A stretch of 64,000 nucleotides of DNA from Nelumbo lutea (GCA_022828595.1 JAKGHH010000005.1:53749655-53813654), one strand, 5' to 3'. Positions 33,590 through 45,244 are shown, counted from the first letter of the stretch. Made by a program: numbers and translations. The notes: generated from the letters alone by a model not told the origin.

Positions 33590-34560
33590 ACACTTCCTGT
33601 TGTTGCTGCAGTGGTGTCAGAAGAAGGGGAGCTGTAGTTCCAGATTAAGTTCTTAGTGGCGGAGAGTTTCAGACATCTTGTTAGCGGCAATGGTGGCATC
33701 AGAAAAATAGAGACAAAGAGGGGAGTGAGACTTGCTAAGATGCTTGGTTTTACAAAGGATGGAAGCACGGAAGAACAACGTATAATATTCTACTTTCCGG
33801 TGAAAATGCTCCCAAGAACACTTTGAATTTTTTTATAGCCATTGTGGAAACTTACTGGAGAATCAAACTAACACCAACGACTACAACAATGATTATGATT
33901 AGAATATTTCTGTTTTCGCCGTCCCTTTCTATGCTTGTTCATCATGAATTCGAGCATTCAGTTTTCTAAGCCAGACAGAATGAAGAATCATGTGGTAAAC
34001 CTCTTGGGTGGAAAGTTCACTTTGAAATGCTTCCTCACCAAAGGCCCTCTCCTCTACATCCTTATATACTGCTTTGAAGATATACTCAGTAAAATTCTCT
34101 TCAGGGGGGAATTTACAGGAGACTAAGATAAACATGTGAAATCGGAAGTCTCCAGAGGATTCTTCTTTGAAGGCTTCTTCAAGCAATGAAAACATGAACC
34201 ACCATGGAAAGAGGTTACCAAGGGAATTGTCGTTTCACGCCAATGGATGAATTCTCAAAGCACCGAAAGCAAGGTTGATGCTCTTTGAAACTCTAGACTG
34301 GAAGATCAAGAATCCTAATAGAAGCCACCAGATTCAAAAGAAGATACAAAATCAACCTCGGACGCCGAGAGGCCTTCCTAATCACTTTGAACAAAAAAAA
34401 AAAAAAAAAGCTAAAATACCACCATCCCTTTCAAATGAATCAAATCAGCCCATCAGAAAACTGAATTTGTAGAGATCAGACATGTAACCACATTGAAAAC
34501 CCTAATGATGGGTTAATAGCTTGATTGTGAATGACAAGAAAGAAGGGTGGAAAGTGACGA
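33590..34560. other. Unidentified interior of the GT47 Pack-MULE
   Basis: Moderate-GC sequence with short open frames on both strands (33532-33768 and 33929-34195 minus). I cannot link these to a known protein. They may be further captured fragments or untranslated and intron sequence from the parent gene. Confidence 0.35.
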
Positions 34561-34639
34561 TGATCTGATGATGCCTGTAAATTTGTTTGGTTGATGGTTA
34601 AGTAGGGGTCGCCAGTTGGGAATGGTCTCTAGTTTGAGA

Positions 34640-35090
34640 TCTCTGTTTTGAGATACTTATCGAAACATCTGTACAACAAAGGTATCCGGGTTCTCTGCAA
34701 TGCATATACCTCTGAAGGATTCAACCCGGCCAAAGATGCATCCTTCACAGAAATCAATATGATAACAAGAGAAATCAAGGGTTTAATTGGTAACCCATCT
34801 CCTTCTCATCACCCAATCCTAGCATTCTTTGCCGGAAAACTACACGGATCCATCCAGCCAGTGTTGTTTGAGCACCAAAAGAACAAAGATGATGATGTAC
34901 AGGTTTATGAGTCTCTCCCATAAGGTGTCTTACTACAACATGATGAGGCAGAGCAAGTACTGCATCTGCCCAAGTGGGTACGAGGTGGCAAGCCCAGAGT
35001 TGTTGAGGCAATCTATGTAGGTTGTGTTCCTGTATTGATTTCAGACCATTATGTGCCATCTTTCAGTGGTGTTCTGAACTGGAGGTTCCC
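34640..35090 (+). pseudogene. GT47 (exostosin-like) glycosyltransferase fragment captured by a MULE
   Basis: The plus strand encodes GIRVLCNAYTSEGFNPAKDA, HHPILAFFAGKLHGSIQPVL and FEHQKNKDDDVQVYESLP. After a stop comes [20 protein letters not shown], and after a frameshift near 34990, [14 protein letters not shown]. These are the C-terminal exostosin-domain blocks of plant GT47 proteins (At5g03795-type), Golgi enzymes of cell-wall polysaccharide synthesis. The N-terminal half is absent upstream. At 35220-35440 a separate open frame encodes a hydrophobic segment followed by basic residues that could be a displaced type II membrane anchor. That link is speculative. Stops make the fragment non-functional as an enzyme. 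Confidence 0.85.
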
Positions 35091-35596
35091 CAACGCCTAT
35101 AACTTCAGCTCTTCAAATTGAGGCCCTAGCATTCTAATTAGCAAAGAAATCACCCTTCCTCTTGTAGCCAATAAAGTTGAAGATGTCACCAAGGTTCCGG
35201 TTTTGAATAGTAGAACTTCCATGGCAGTCATAGAACTATTTTTCAGGCTAATTCTAGCTTTGGGAACCAAAAGATTTGCAATTGGAGTAACCCTGTTAAC
35301 GTTTACTCTTTTGTTTCTCAAATTTTTGCCCGAATCTTCTAAAGTATTGAATGGTGATGAAGGATTATCATTTTCACCACATAGAAGTAAAACGGTCCAA
35401 AAGCTGAAGAAAAAAAACACATTGAGAAATAATAAAGGGTAAATTTGACATTTTGCCTTTTTTTGTCAATATTTAACGACGATGGCAATTGTCAAAAAGC
35501 TTAGGAGTAATTTAAAACAATATGTAAACAATAAGGGTAGAGTTAGTCAATTTCCTAAACCATAGGGGCACTTTAAGAAATATGCCCTTAATAAAA

Positions 35597-35847
35597 TTAT
35601 GTTTGTTTTATCATACTTATTTTTTTAATATGACAAATATATAATAATAGAAATATGTTCAAAACTTTTAAAATTTCTTTATTTTCTTTATTTTTTGTAT
35701 TTTTATATTTCTAAACTTGTATTATTTATTTATGACATCATGAAATCATCCATTTGACCCAAATGGTTGAACTACTTACCCACCACTTGGATGGAAAATA
35801 TGATTTCATTTCTAGGTTTGATTTAAAAATATAAAGTTTCATTCTAT
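35597..35847 (-). repeat. Helitron-like family, segment left of a MULE
   Basis: Continues the family unit broken by the MULE at 33400-35587. TTATGACATCATGAAATC, TTTGACCCAAATGG and CACCACTTGGATGG match 46240-46300 and 47580-47650. The unit is interrupted again at 35857 by a second MULE and resumes at 37648. Confidence 0.4.
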
Positions 35848-35856
35848 TAATATTTA

Positions 35857-37647
35857 AGGTTAATTACTTATTTTTTTTATAAATATTAGGGTTAATTACT
35901 TATTGTTTTGATAAATATTGGGGTTAATTACTTATGTATACCCTATATATTTGAGAAAGTACTTACATATACCCTAAACTTTTAAAAACAACTTATATAT
36001 ACCTTATTGATTTTTCCAGGGTTAAGTTTAATAGATTAAATGTAAAAAGATGCAAGTATCCCTAACTATTCATTAAATTTTCAAAATATGCCATTTTCAT
36101 TCTTAAAAAGATGCAACTTATACATACCTTCTCTCTCCTCCATCTTCTTCTTCTTCAATGTTGCAAACACCACTGCTAGAATTAAGTTGAGTAAATAAAG
36201 AAAAAATAGATTATTTCAGGATTTTCAATGTAGTGACCCGATAAGCCAAACCAATCTGCCCTTTGTTTTATGCTTCTTTAGTGCCTTTTCTAAAATATTA
36301 TAGAAAAGTGGAATCTTAGTAAGAACATTACCCATAGAACTCTTTTTGTCTTTATGGGGATTTTGACAATGAATAGATGGTTCTAATTGAAGGAACAAAA
36401 TGGTACAACTTCAACTCTCACTACACTCCACCTTTTAAGTAACCAATAAAATTGGTTCTTTATCATTTTTATTTATTAGAACGGGTTTGGGTTGGAGAAG
36501 GTGTTTATTAAAGGCAAAATGAGTTTATTAACTGGTATGGATGTTAGAATGGTCATAGTTCCTAGGAGGTGTTTAAGAAAAGAATGAAGCAATGGGATTT
36601 GATCATATAATTGCCATTCTAGGTAGGAGCATAATCAAAGGTATTAGAGATTTGGTTCCTTTGTTGATGGTGCACGATCTAGATACTCCTAACCGGAAGA
36701 TGATCCAATCTCCAGTTGCGCGGCGAGTTGGACCAATCTGCAGAATAGTAGATCAGATAGCCCAGGGTAGCTAACCCGGCGAGGTCACTCTGATGCTTAA
36801 GTCAGTACTTTATACTATGAATGCGAGCTGAATCTTGAGTGCTTGAATGCTAGTGAGTAAAATAATCATGCATACCTTTGCCTTGAGGTTTCATGTCCTT
36901 ATATATTGGAGTAGTCGTGGGCCTTACAAAAGAGCTTCGGGATCTCCGAACTATGCAGATAAGGTTTGTTCCGTTTTTGAAGGAGAGGAATATTTTGATA
37001 AGGTTTATCGTTTACCTCCGATTCAGGCGGAGCTAGGATGAGTCTCATCGTGATCCCAAGAAATTCGGGGTCCGTTGGAAGGGCCTTTGGAGTCGATTAT
37101 GTGACGTTTCGGCTCTATATCTCCAAACTGGCACCCCTCGAGCAAATCGTGTCTACGTGTCCCCTTCTTACTAGGTCATGCCAAATCATCCTTCATCATT
37201 TGTCTTATCAAATACCTTCTTTAGTGTTGCTGCTTTTCTTCTTATTTTTCTTCGGATAACATTTCCTTGATGAATGAACAGTATTTTCAACATTCCATCT
37301 ACTTTGTTTTTGTTTTAAGTTCATCTTGTTCTAGATCTATGACTGCGTCCTTTGCTTTATTCTTGTCAGATCTGGTTGCCTTTGACAATCTGACTTTTTC
37401 TTCTTCTATATTTCCATATCTGCATTGCCTCCATTCATTCGGTTTGGAGAGGGAAGGAAGAACAAGGATAAAAATGGAATTATAAAAAAATTAATGGCAT
37501 ATCTAATAGCTCTGACACTTTTTTAATAGATGGCTTATTTGTGTTATGTGGGGCCATATTATAAGGTATATATAAGTAGGTTTTGAAAGTTAAGGGTATG
37601 TTTAAGTAGTTTCCTAAATATACAGGGTATATGTAAGTAATTACCCC
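35857..37647. mobile_element. Mutator-like element, about 1790 bp, hosting a solo LTR
   Basis: Inverted ends of about 90 bp are GGGGTTAATTACTTATGTAT (left, from 35930) and GGGGTAATTACTTACATATA (right, other strand). The first 30-40 bp of the left end are iterated three times (35858, about 35889 and 35930). Flanking 9-mers are TAATATTTA (35848-35856) and TAATAATTA (37648-37656), matching at eight of nine positions. Helitron-like family sequence is continuous across the insertion. The interior has no recognised gene. A gypsy solo LTR lies inside. Confidence 0.72.
36665..37198. repeat. Solo LTR of a Tat-type gypsy element, 534 bp
   Basis: Begins TGATGGTGCACGATC and ends CCTTCATCA, like the LTR termini at 5966-6740 (TGATGATGCGCGATC and CCTTCATCA). 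A perfect 5 bp duplication, TTTGT, flanks it at 36660-36664 and 37199-37203. A complete duplication around one LTR indicates loss of the internal region by recombination between two LTRs. Confidence 0.88.
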
Positions 37648-37895
37648 TAATAATTATTGTGCATGAATTTATTAGTGGAATTTAATGATGATAAATAAAA
37701 GTATAAATGTTGGATTCAATGAGAGAATGTGATTTATCTAACGACTTAAATGTAAAACTTAATGAAAGGTACTTAAATGTATTTAATAGTATTATTTTAA
37801 TTACATTTTTGCCCTCTCAATGGAGATGAACCAAATTCAAGAAGAGTAGTTTAGTGAAGAAAAATTCCAGAAGCCCACTACCTTGTAGATATCTT
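37648..37895 (-). repeat. Helitron-like family, segment right of a MULE
   Basis: GTGGAATTTAATGATGA, TGTTGGATTCAATGAGAGAA and CTCTCAATGGAGATGAACC match 47730-48320 and 33000-33280. This confirms that the MULE split an older repeat. Confidence 0.4.
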
Positions 37896-39303
37896 GTGCA
37901 CCCCCACATTATCCTCCCACTCTAATTTTAATTTCTTTCCAGCATACCTCTTTAAGAAAAAAAAAAACCCTAATGTGTGTTCTCTTACATCAACCCTACT
38001 GCTTTTATTGGCATATCTCATTTCTCCCCTGGTTTCTGCCCTTTAAAGGATCCAATATATAAATAATACATTGTTCTTAGAAACCAGCCCATGCATCTTA
38101 GAATTAATTAACAATCAACTCTTTGGTTTTAAGATCCTTAATCTTTCACCACTAGAAGTGTTGCCTCTTTTTTAATAACAATGGCACTACTTGTGTGTGG
38201 GTGTGATATACGTATGTGTGTGGGTGTGGCACTACTTATGTATGTATGTATGTATGTATCCCCATCCCCTGGTCCAGGTTGCACAACCACCTCAGAAAAT
38301 CACCATTTTGAAAGCACCCTTTCTTGGCAGTATCATAGGCCTCCATTCAGAAAGATTTTAGTGAGAATTTCCCATGACCTCTAATATAGTTTAAACCTGT
38401 ATGCATTTCCAATTTGTTTAGAGAACAAGTACTATAATATAAGAGGGAAAATGTCAATGCAAATGTTGGACCTTTTGCTACCATGCTCGTTTTTCTAAAA
38501 TCAGGAAAACCACTTAAATGGTTTCATCAGGCCATTTTCAATCTCAATGTCTTTAATTTCCTAAATAGGCACTACCCATGGTTGTAGCATGTATATTATA
38601 CCTAAAAGATTTAAAAAACTCCATGGTCAATTAAAAGGCAATGAACAAATTAATGCAGCCCAGTTTTAATGCTTTGAAATAACCTGATAGCATAAATAGG
38701 AATTCTTTAAGAAGAACAAACAAAGTAACTAACACTTCCAAGAAGTAGAAATTATAGATGGCTTAAAATGGGCAAGAAAATCCAATTATGTCTAAAATAA
38801 TATCGTTACTCTCCTAGAAATGTAACTGACCTGGATGCCAAGGTGACTATGGTGGTTATTTAACCATTCATCCATTGATAACATGGCACTTGGATTAGGA
38901 AACAAATCCCACCAATCTGACATTGATAAAACAAGATAACATCATCAACTTACAAAGCCAAATCTTTAATTAAAATTCCTAAAAAGCAAACAAAATCAAA
39001 TAGCTTGATTCTTCAAGAATAAACTTCAGCAGGTTTCCAGGTCAAGTTGGGCCTTCATAGTGGTAGGGAAGATGAATTTTCATGCAGTGCAAGTTATGTT
39101 ATACCACAAAGAAAAGTGAATGCACAATCTTGATAGGGAAACATGACAGAATTATTTCAAACCACTGTTTAAGGAAAGCCAACAGTTGGAATTGAGTCAA
39201 AAAGGTGAACCAAATTGGATAGTGCACCACACCAAAACCAAACCAAACATAACAGTTTGGTCATAGTCAAATTAAACCTAGAAAGAAAATAAAGAAGAAA
39301 AAC
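37896..39303. other. Intergenic, one microsatellite
   Basis: A (TATG)n microsatellite lies at about 38236-38259. A short open frame at 38181-38384 has no known motif. Nothing else is recognised. Confidence 0.4.
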
Positions 39304-39317
39304 AGGTAGATTAGCAA

Positions 39318-39461
39318 GACTTTTTTTATATGTTTTGAAGGGCTACACAACGGGGAGTAGCCCATCCAGCCATCCCCCAACCCAGGTGCAGGCAGGATTC
39401 GATCCCAAGTCTCTGCTACAAACAGCAGGAGACCTTACCAACCAGCTGGTTGGCACCTTGC
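39318..39461 (-). mobile_element. tRNA-derived SINE, 144 bp, minus strand
   Basis: A 14 bp duplication, AGGTAGATTAGCAA, flanks it at 39304-39317 and 39462-39475. On the minus strand the 5' end carries an A-box-like GGTTGGTAAGGTC and a B-box-like GGGATCGAATCC at suitable spacing, the internal polymerase III promoter of tRNA-related SINEs. A short T-run on the plus strand at the left is the 3' tail. Mobilisation would rely on LINE proteins. Confidence 0.88.
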
Positions 39462-39475
39462 AGGTAGATTAGCAA

Positions 39476-39966
39476 TATTCTTCCATGGAAGATGAGCTGA
39501 GATTAGATTAATCTGTCAGCTTGGCCCTAGAGATCCTAGACCAAGTTTACCTCAAAGTAACCAGCTTGAAATATCTTATATATTAACAAAAAGGGCAAGT
39601 TCAGGTAGGTCTTGATATCCAGCAAGTGAAAGCAATACATAGGATATTGAGCATGGAACGTGCCACAGACAGGCATAGGATCCATTTTGAAGTGTCCACA
39701 TAACATAGGATCAATATACCTATACCATAGCACCAATAGTGCCTTTTGTTGATCAAGAAAAGGATGTCTTTTATCAGAAAGATTGCAAATTTATTTCATG
39801 TGATCATGTCACAAGGAAATGCAACCAATTAAATGATAAAATCTAAAATCATTATGGAAACATCTCAAGTATGATTGGTTAGACCTAGTTGTCAATGCAA
39901 TTGGATTTACTGGATTATATAACATGTTTAAAGAAACATATTGTAGATAAAGCAACGAAAGGCATT
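39476..39966. other. Intergenic, nothing recognised
   Basis: No coding or repeat signal identified. Confidence 0.4.
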
Positions 39967-39969
39967 TTA

Positions 39970-40777
39970 TGCCCTGTTTGGCCAGACTTTTTCAATGTAC
40001 TCTTGTATTTGGAAAGTAAAATATGGTTTGAAAGTACATTATGTATTTGGATATGCCTGTTTTGAAAAGCATGATTGGTAAAAGTACTAGACTAAAGCAC
40101 TAAAACATGAAAAATTTTCTGGATTTGTGCTTTCATCTGTGTTTTTACTTTTATTTTTAACATGTCACATATAACTCATATGCCACTTGTTTCGGCTCAT
40201 CTTCAACATTTATCTGCCTCATCGAGATGCTACATGACATAAAGATCAATTAAATAGGAAAATGTATAATATGGAAAAGTTTTTATGACATATGAAAGTA
40301 TATAAATAATGACATAGCACACATATGCCATATGACAACAGGAATGTTGGTCTTGTCTGATGTCAAAGCATCTGTTCCACATTCCATGTAGAACATGTAT
40401 GTGGCACATGCAGCTCACATAACATATCACGCGAATGTCCCACTTGGCACTTGTGCATCATATGGCATGTGTATGTCTGTCATATGCCATATCACATCTG
40501 TTTGTCACATGTCACATGTATATCCACATGCCATGTGACCTTGAGAGACTTCTAAATTTCATTACTGAAAAGTTAACACAAGCATGCTTCAATGTGAAAG
40601 TAAGTAGATTATTGTATCCAAATGCATGTTTGTACCTTTTACTGTAAAAAGCATGTTCTGCAAAAACATGCTCCCCAAATGGGTTTTACAATAAAAAGTA
40701 CACAGTAAAATCCCAAAAGCAAGCTTCTTCTTTTGGGCTATTAAAAACACAAAATAAACGTCAATCCAAACAGAGCC
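39970..40777. mobile_element. PIF/Harbinger-type MITE, 808 bp
   Basis: The left end TGCCCTGTTTGGCC and the right end GGCTCTGTTTGGATTG (other strand) are flanked by TTA at 39967-39969 and 40778-40780. TTA duplication and a GG(C/G)C(T/C)TGTTTGG terminus are typical of PIF/Harbinger elements. The centre (40310-40540) is rich in short palindromes such as CATATGCCATATG. No transposase. Confidence 0.65.
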
Positions 40778-40780
40778 TTA

Positions 40781-41153
40781 GATTACAATTTTAGAGAACC
40801 ATTAAGGAGTCCTCAATTAACAGATGCCCAGTTGTGTGCTTATTGGGTTGTCAAGAGACTAAAGACATTGTATTGTTGGGGCAACAAACTGAAGCTCTGC
40901 TCTACAACCAACTATAGAATCTCAAAATAAACATACAGAAAATTTTCAAGAAAATCATGTAAAGAAAATGAAAATTGATGGATACCTTGCAGTTAAGTTC
41001 ACCAAGATCCTTTTGTTCGAAAGATGATTGTGGACTTTCTCAAGAAAAGGCATTCCATAGCCTCCATCACAGTACCTGCTTTACTTGCAATAGACTTTAA
41101 GTTTCCACTTGCACTTAGATTCTTCCATTTTATTGTCTCCCTTAACCCAGAAC
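40781..41153. other. Region downstream of the FRS gene
   Basis: Probably the 3' untranslated region of the FRS gene and flanking DNA. No polyadenylation signal stands out with certainty and no further exon is evident. Confidence 0.4.
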
Positions 41154-43153
41154 CTATAGATGCCGAACCTTATCCAACAACTCCTCCAATGCTTGCAAAG
41201 TAACTATGTAGTGTTCTTGAGATTTAATGCCTTCATCCAGAACTTGAACGGCACGGTTGTATAAATGCTCACGCCATTGTAATGGGTTATTAATATCAAC
41301 ATCTTTGGATCCATAATCTGGAATATGCATGTGCTTAAAATCCTTTCTCCATCTTGAAAGAATATATTGGGAAGGGATCTCCACAATGCCAATGTAGTTA
41401 AGGACAGTTAATGCATGTCTACATAAATAACCTTTGAGATTAAACCAATTGCAAGTGCAACGAACTTCAACTTCAGATGCATTATATAAAACTTCATAAT
41501 ACTTGATCTCCTTCCTATTTCCTTGACTCTCAACACGCTCTTTAACTACATATATTATAATTGGACCATCAGCATGTATTTGTGTTGTATTAAAACATGA
41601 AAACATCTCCTCAACCTCATACTGGAACTTCTTAAATATCTCCTTTGTGTAAACCTTGGCGAGTTGTGCCTCAAAACAACATTTTGTTTTCAACACAGGA
41701 TTGAAATGTATTGATTCAAAATCTGCCCTGGCTTCTTTCTGATACTTCTTCTGCAGAACTAAGTCATATTTGTCAAGGAAGTCCTTCAAAGAGGTCTGTT
41801 TATGCACATGCCCATCAAAGAATGCAGTCATGCCCTCATTTCGTTGTGTAGTGGACATACCCGCAAAAAATGTGTCCTTAAAATATACTGGAGCCCATCG
41901 ATGTCGATCCTCATACAATGTTTGAATCCATTCATGATTCCCAACTCCATGATGCTGGATCATTTCCGCCCAAGCTGTTTCAAATTCATCTACTCTCAAA
42001 GAGTCATAAAGTGCATTACTCAAGGAGCTCTTAATTGATTCATATTCATGAAATCCTCTCAGTTTCTCTGGAACTTTTTGAATGATGTGCCACAAAGAAA
42101 TATGGTGATGGACTCCTGGGAAAACCAGATCAGTTGCTCTTTGCATGGCCCTACATTGGTCTGTGATTATTGCAGATGGTGGACGCCCTAACATGCATGA
42201 AAGCCATACCTTAAACAACCAAAAATATGGCACTAATGTCTCACCTGAAAGCAAACCACAACCTAGTAGAATAGATTGCCCATGGTGATTCACCCCAACA
42301 AATGACACCAAAGGTATTTCATAATTGTTCACCAAATATGTAGTATCAAGTGCAACAACATCACCAAAGTAATGATATGCAGCCCTGGACCTGGCATCAG
42401 CCCAAAACACATTCCGCAAATGTCCAGCATCAGTGAAATCTATCAGGTAAAAGAAGTTTGGGCTCATTAGCTGCATGCGGCAGAAAAAATTCAAGAGGAC
42501 TTTTGCATCTCCTTCTTTAATCTTCAGTTGTGTGTCCAGATCAAGGCACAAAGCATTTCTTTCATCAAAGCTCAAGGTTTCATGATCCCATAAATCCAGG
42601 GTAAATGATTGGAGCAATTTATTTGTCAGCATTACAGTCTCACAATCTAACTGCAATTTCTTTTTGGTAGCAAAGCTATTGCTTCTATGTGACTTATAAA
42701 ATTGTACACTAGCAGGAGTAATTAAATGGTTGTGTTCAATACTAACTTCAGTCACCTTCCACTTTTTAGAGTCCACTAATTTAACCCTCAGCATTGCTGG
42801 ACAACCAGTTCTAGTTTCTGGTCTTATACGGTTGTCTCTCGCTGCCTTTTAAAACCCTCTCTACTGCAACAAAGTACTGCAGCATACTTTTCTTTACTCT
42901 TTTCTCTAAACCATGAACTTTTCACTCTGATGCCAAATCCAAGTTCCTTTGCATAGTTATTGTAATAATTGTAAGCATCACCATAAGACTCAAATTCCAT
43001 CCCTACAAAAGGTGGCACAATTTCATTATTTCTTTGAGTTACAACAGGTGATTTTTGAACATCAGGTTCCATCATCTCACATTCTTTTTCTGTTCCATAT
43101 TCATTTCCTTCATCCTCAGGCAATGGCAAGCTATTGAGAGAAACCTCATCCAT
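41154..43153 (-). pseudogene. FAR1-related (FRS) protein gene with one apparent frameshift
   Basis: The start ATG at 43151-43153 directly follows TTTGTTTTCAG, an intron acceptor, implying a 5' UTR intron. The N-terminus holds the FAR1 zinc-binding domain: [39 protein letters not shown] and [12 protein letters not shown]. Near 42825 the frame breaks, consistent with loss of one base. It resumes as RPETRTGCPAMLRVKLVDSK, SIEHNHLI and 546 uninterrupted codons. These include the MULE transposase-like domain (VALDTTYLVNNYEIPLVSFV, IITDQCRAMQRAT) and a SWIM zinc finger (CTCNWFNLKGYLCRHALTVL). FRS proteins are nuclear transcription regulators domesticated from MULE transposases. Frame conservation suggests a gene broken recently or a sequencing error. 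The type is given as pseudogene because of the break. Confidence 0.85.
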
Positions 43154-43169
43154 CTGAAAACAAATCAAA

Positions 43170-43484
43170 CCCGAAAAAGAATTTGTTGATTTTCAAGGTT
43201 CAAACACCTAAAGAGTACAAAATGAAGCAAAGAATTGTCACATGATGTTGACTGAATACACAATACAATATATTTTTATTTCCTTTACATGTCATGTAAG
43301 CCAATAGGCTTAGTCATACAAGCATTTTTTAATGTATTGTAATTTTTTGATAAACAACTTGAATTTTATTAATATGAATAGAAAATGTGCACAATCAAGC
43401 ATCCCTTGGAGAGAGATGCAGCTATACCTCTCCTAATGTACAATGTATAGGACTATAGTTGAGCCCAATACAAATGGTCCCTAT
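43170..43484. other. Upstream of the FRS gene; possible LINE tail
   Basis: Begins with the presumed 5' UTR intron of the FRS gene. TTTTTTGATAAACAACTTGAA near 43341 resembles the 3' ends of minus-strand LINEs elsewhere in the window (T-run, then AAC/TTATTAAT), but no protein motif confirms it. Confidence 0.35.
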
Positions 43485-43772
43485 TGTTAGAATGCTAGAG
43501 TGTGTTCGGCTGATAGGGTCTCCTATTAGCCCATTCTTATGTTAATTTTATCTTGTAACTGGGCCTTTGCTAATGGGCCTAATCCTGTTTATGTTTTAAG
43601 TATTCTGGTTGTCCCATTACTAATCAGGGGTATACCAGTAATTTTATTGTACTTTGTACTTCACTTATATTTAAATAAAGGCATGGTCGACTGCTAACAC
43701 AATTCGACATTCTCTGCATCTAAGAAGTTCATCCTCTTCTTTACTACTTCGAGTTCAGCTTCTTAGTTTACA
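43485..43772 (+). repeat. 5' LTR of the truncated copia element
   Basis: Starts TGTTAGAATGC and ends TTAGTTTACA, TG...CA. A TATATTTAAATAAAGG promoter-like stretch lies near 43664. The initiator-Met binding site follows directly, which fixes the right end. Confidence 0.85.
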
Positions 43773-43784
43773 TGGTATCAGAGC
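43773..43784 (+). other. Primer-binding site (initiator tRNA-Met)
   Basis: TGGTATCAGAGC lies directly after the LTR terminal CA. It is the classic complement of the 3' end of plant initiator methionine tRNA, used by most copia elements. Confidence 0.95.
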
Positions 43785-44425
43785 ATTAGCTCCTTCCTGG
43801 TTTCAACCGGTGCACTATCTTCTCTTGCTGCCTTCCTTCATCTTCTCCTTTCTTTCTGAGTTGCTGCAGTGAAAACCTAGGAGTGTAAGGGAACTCAGCA
43901 AGTTCGAACCTAGGGTTTCTCTTGGTTGTAGGACTCAAGGGAAGTAAGACCCAGAAGTAGATGTCCTACTAGTTTTTTTTAGCAAGTAGTAGCTATTTGG
44001 CTACTAAGAGAGGTCTGTACAAGACAGACCTAGTTGAGGATTGATTCCAGCAGTCCTAGCACTAGCCGAAAGGGGGAGAGCTTCCTCTACAGTTACAACT
44101 TTGGTGCTCCAGCCAGATTTGTGCAGAACAGTGGTAAAGACATAGCCTCCTCTACAGTTGCAGCTTCGGTGCATCAGCAAGACCTTTACAAAACTGTGGC
44201 GACTTCAGTTACAGATCATTTCCAGGTCGGTTATCAGCCCTTCTTCTGGTATCAGCACTACTTCTGCTCTGTGAACTAGTTCAGTTACAGACCTTCATTT
44301 GCTATTGTACCCGAACTGGTTTAGTCTTAAGTGAAACCTATCCGGTGTGCTACTAGCACTGTGAACCCTGTGACCACTTCGGCCAGCCCTAACCAGAACC
44401 ACCTACAGCACTATGAACAAACTCT

Positions 44426-45244
44426 TTGACCGAAGTTAGGATGTCATCACTTTCTGGTGAAGTTTCTTCTAGAGATAACAGATCTGTTACAAGGTCCTCA
44501 AACCTGGAGAACCCTAATCTGCATAGCTTGCAGATTACAAGTGTGCTATTGGATGAGTATAACTTTAGGGAATGGTCAGTCTCAGCAAGACTGTTCATTA
44601 CCTCTCGTGACCTCACAGGCTATTTGGATGGAGACAAAAAGGAACCAGAAATCAGCAGCCCTGAATACACTGTGTGGCGCAAGGAAAATGCCACAGTCAT
44701 GTCTTGGTTGTTGGCCTCCATGACTCCTCGAGTGGCCAGAACTGTTCATCACTTCCCTACAGCCGCAAAAATCTGGGAGAAAGTATCTAAGACATATGGC
44801 CAAAAGAAGAACAATGCCAGAATCTACAGGCTGAACCAAGACATTGCAGCCCTAAGGCAAGGAGACATGTCTGTGGCAACATACTTTGCAACACTGGAAG
44901 GCCTCTGGGAAGAGCTTGACCATCACTTGATATTGGATTGGGAAAATGCAAAGGATAAGGAGAGGCATGACAAGCAGATTGAGGAGGGCAGAGCCTTCAA
45001 GTTCCTGGCAGGCTTAGACCCTATATATGAAGGTGTAAGATCACAGATTCTAGGGAGAGATGAATTACCTGAAATTCATCATGTTTACTATCTGGTAAGG
45101 AATGAAGAAGTAAGGAGAAAGGAGATGCAAGTTGATTCCCAGACACAAACAACAGATTTTCAGACAAGAAGACCCTCAAGTGTACCCATTGTGGTGGTGA
45201 GAAACACACAAAGGAGAAATGTTGGGTATTGTACCCTCATCTGA
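44426..45244 (+). pseudogene. Copia gag
   Basis: Encodes a UBN2-type gag with LLDEYNFREWSVSARLFI, YTVWRKENATVMSWLLASM, AKIWEKVSKTYGQKKNNARI and QGDMSVATYFATLEGLWEEL. The nucleocapsid zinc knuckle (CTHCGGEKHTKEKC, a CX2CX4HX4C motif) is encoded at 45178-45225, but in the frame of the downstream ORF. A one-base shift therefore separates gag from the knuckle. A 640 bp leader (43785-44425) precedes the start codon and codes for nothing recognisable. Confidence 0.9.

Larger units (their letters stand above)
33400..35587. mobile_element. Mutator-like element (Pack-MULE) carrying GT47 sequence, 2188 bp
   Basis: A perfect 9 bp duplication, TTAATAAAA, is at 33391-33399 and 35588-35596. Terminal inverted repeats of about 105 bp are nearly identical, starting GGGCATATTTCTTAAAGT on each strand. 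The interior has no MULE transposase. It carries host-like coding sequence, including a glycosyltransferase fragment at 34640-35090. The high match between the ends suggests a relatively recent insertion. Confidence 0.9.

Noticed and set aside
35203..35442. Membrane-anchor-like frame as an independent gene
   Set aside because: It lies wholly inside the GT47 Pack-MULE and lacks gene structure. Kept only as a possible displaced fragment.
38236..38260. Tandem TATG repeat
   Set aside because: Simple microsatellite. No further significance visible.
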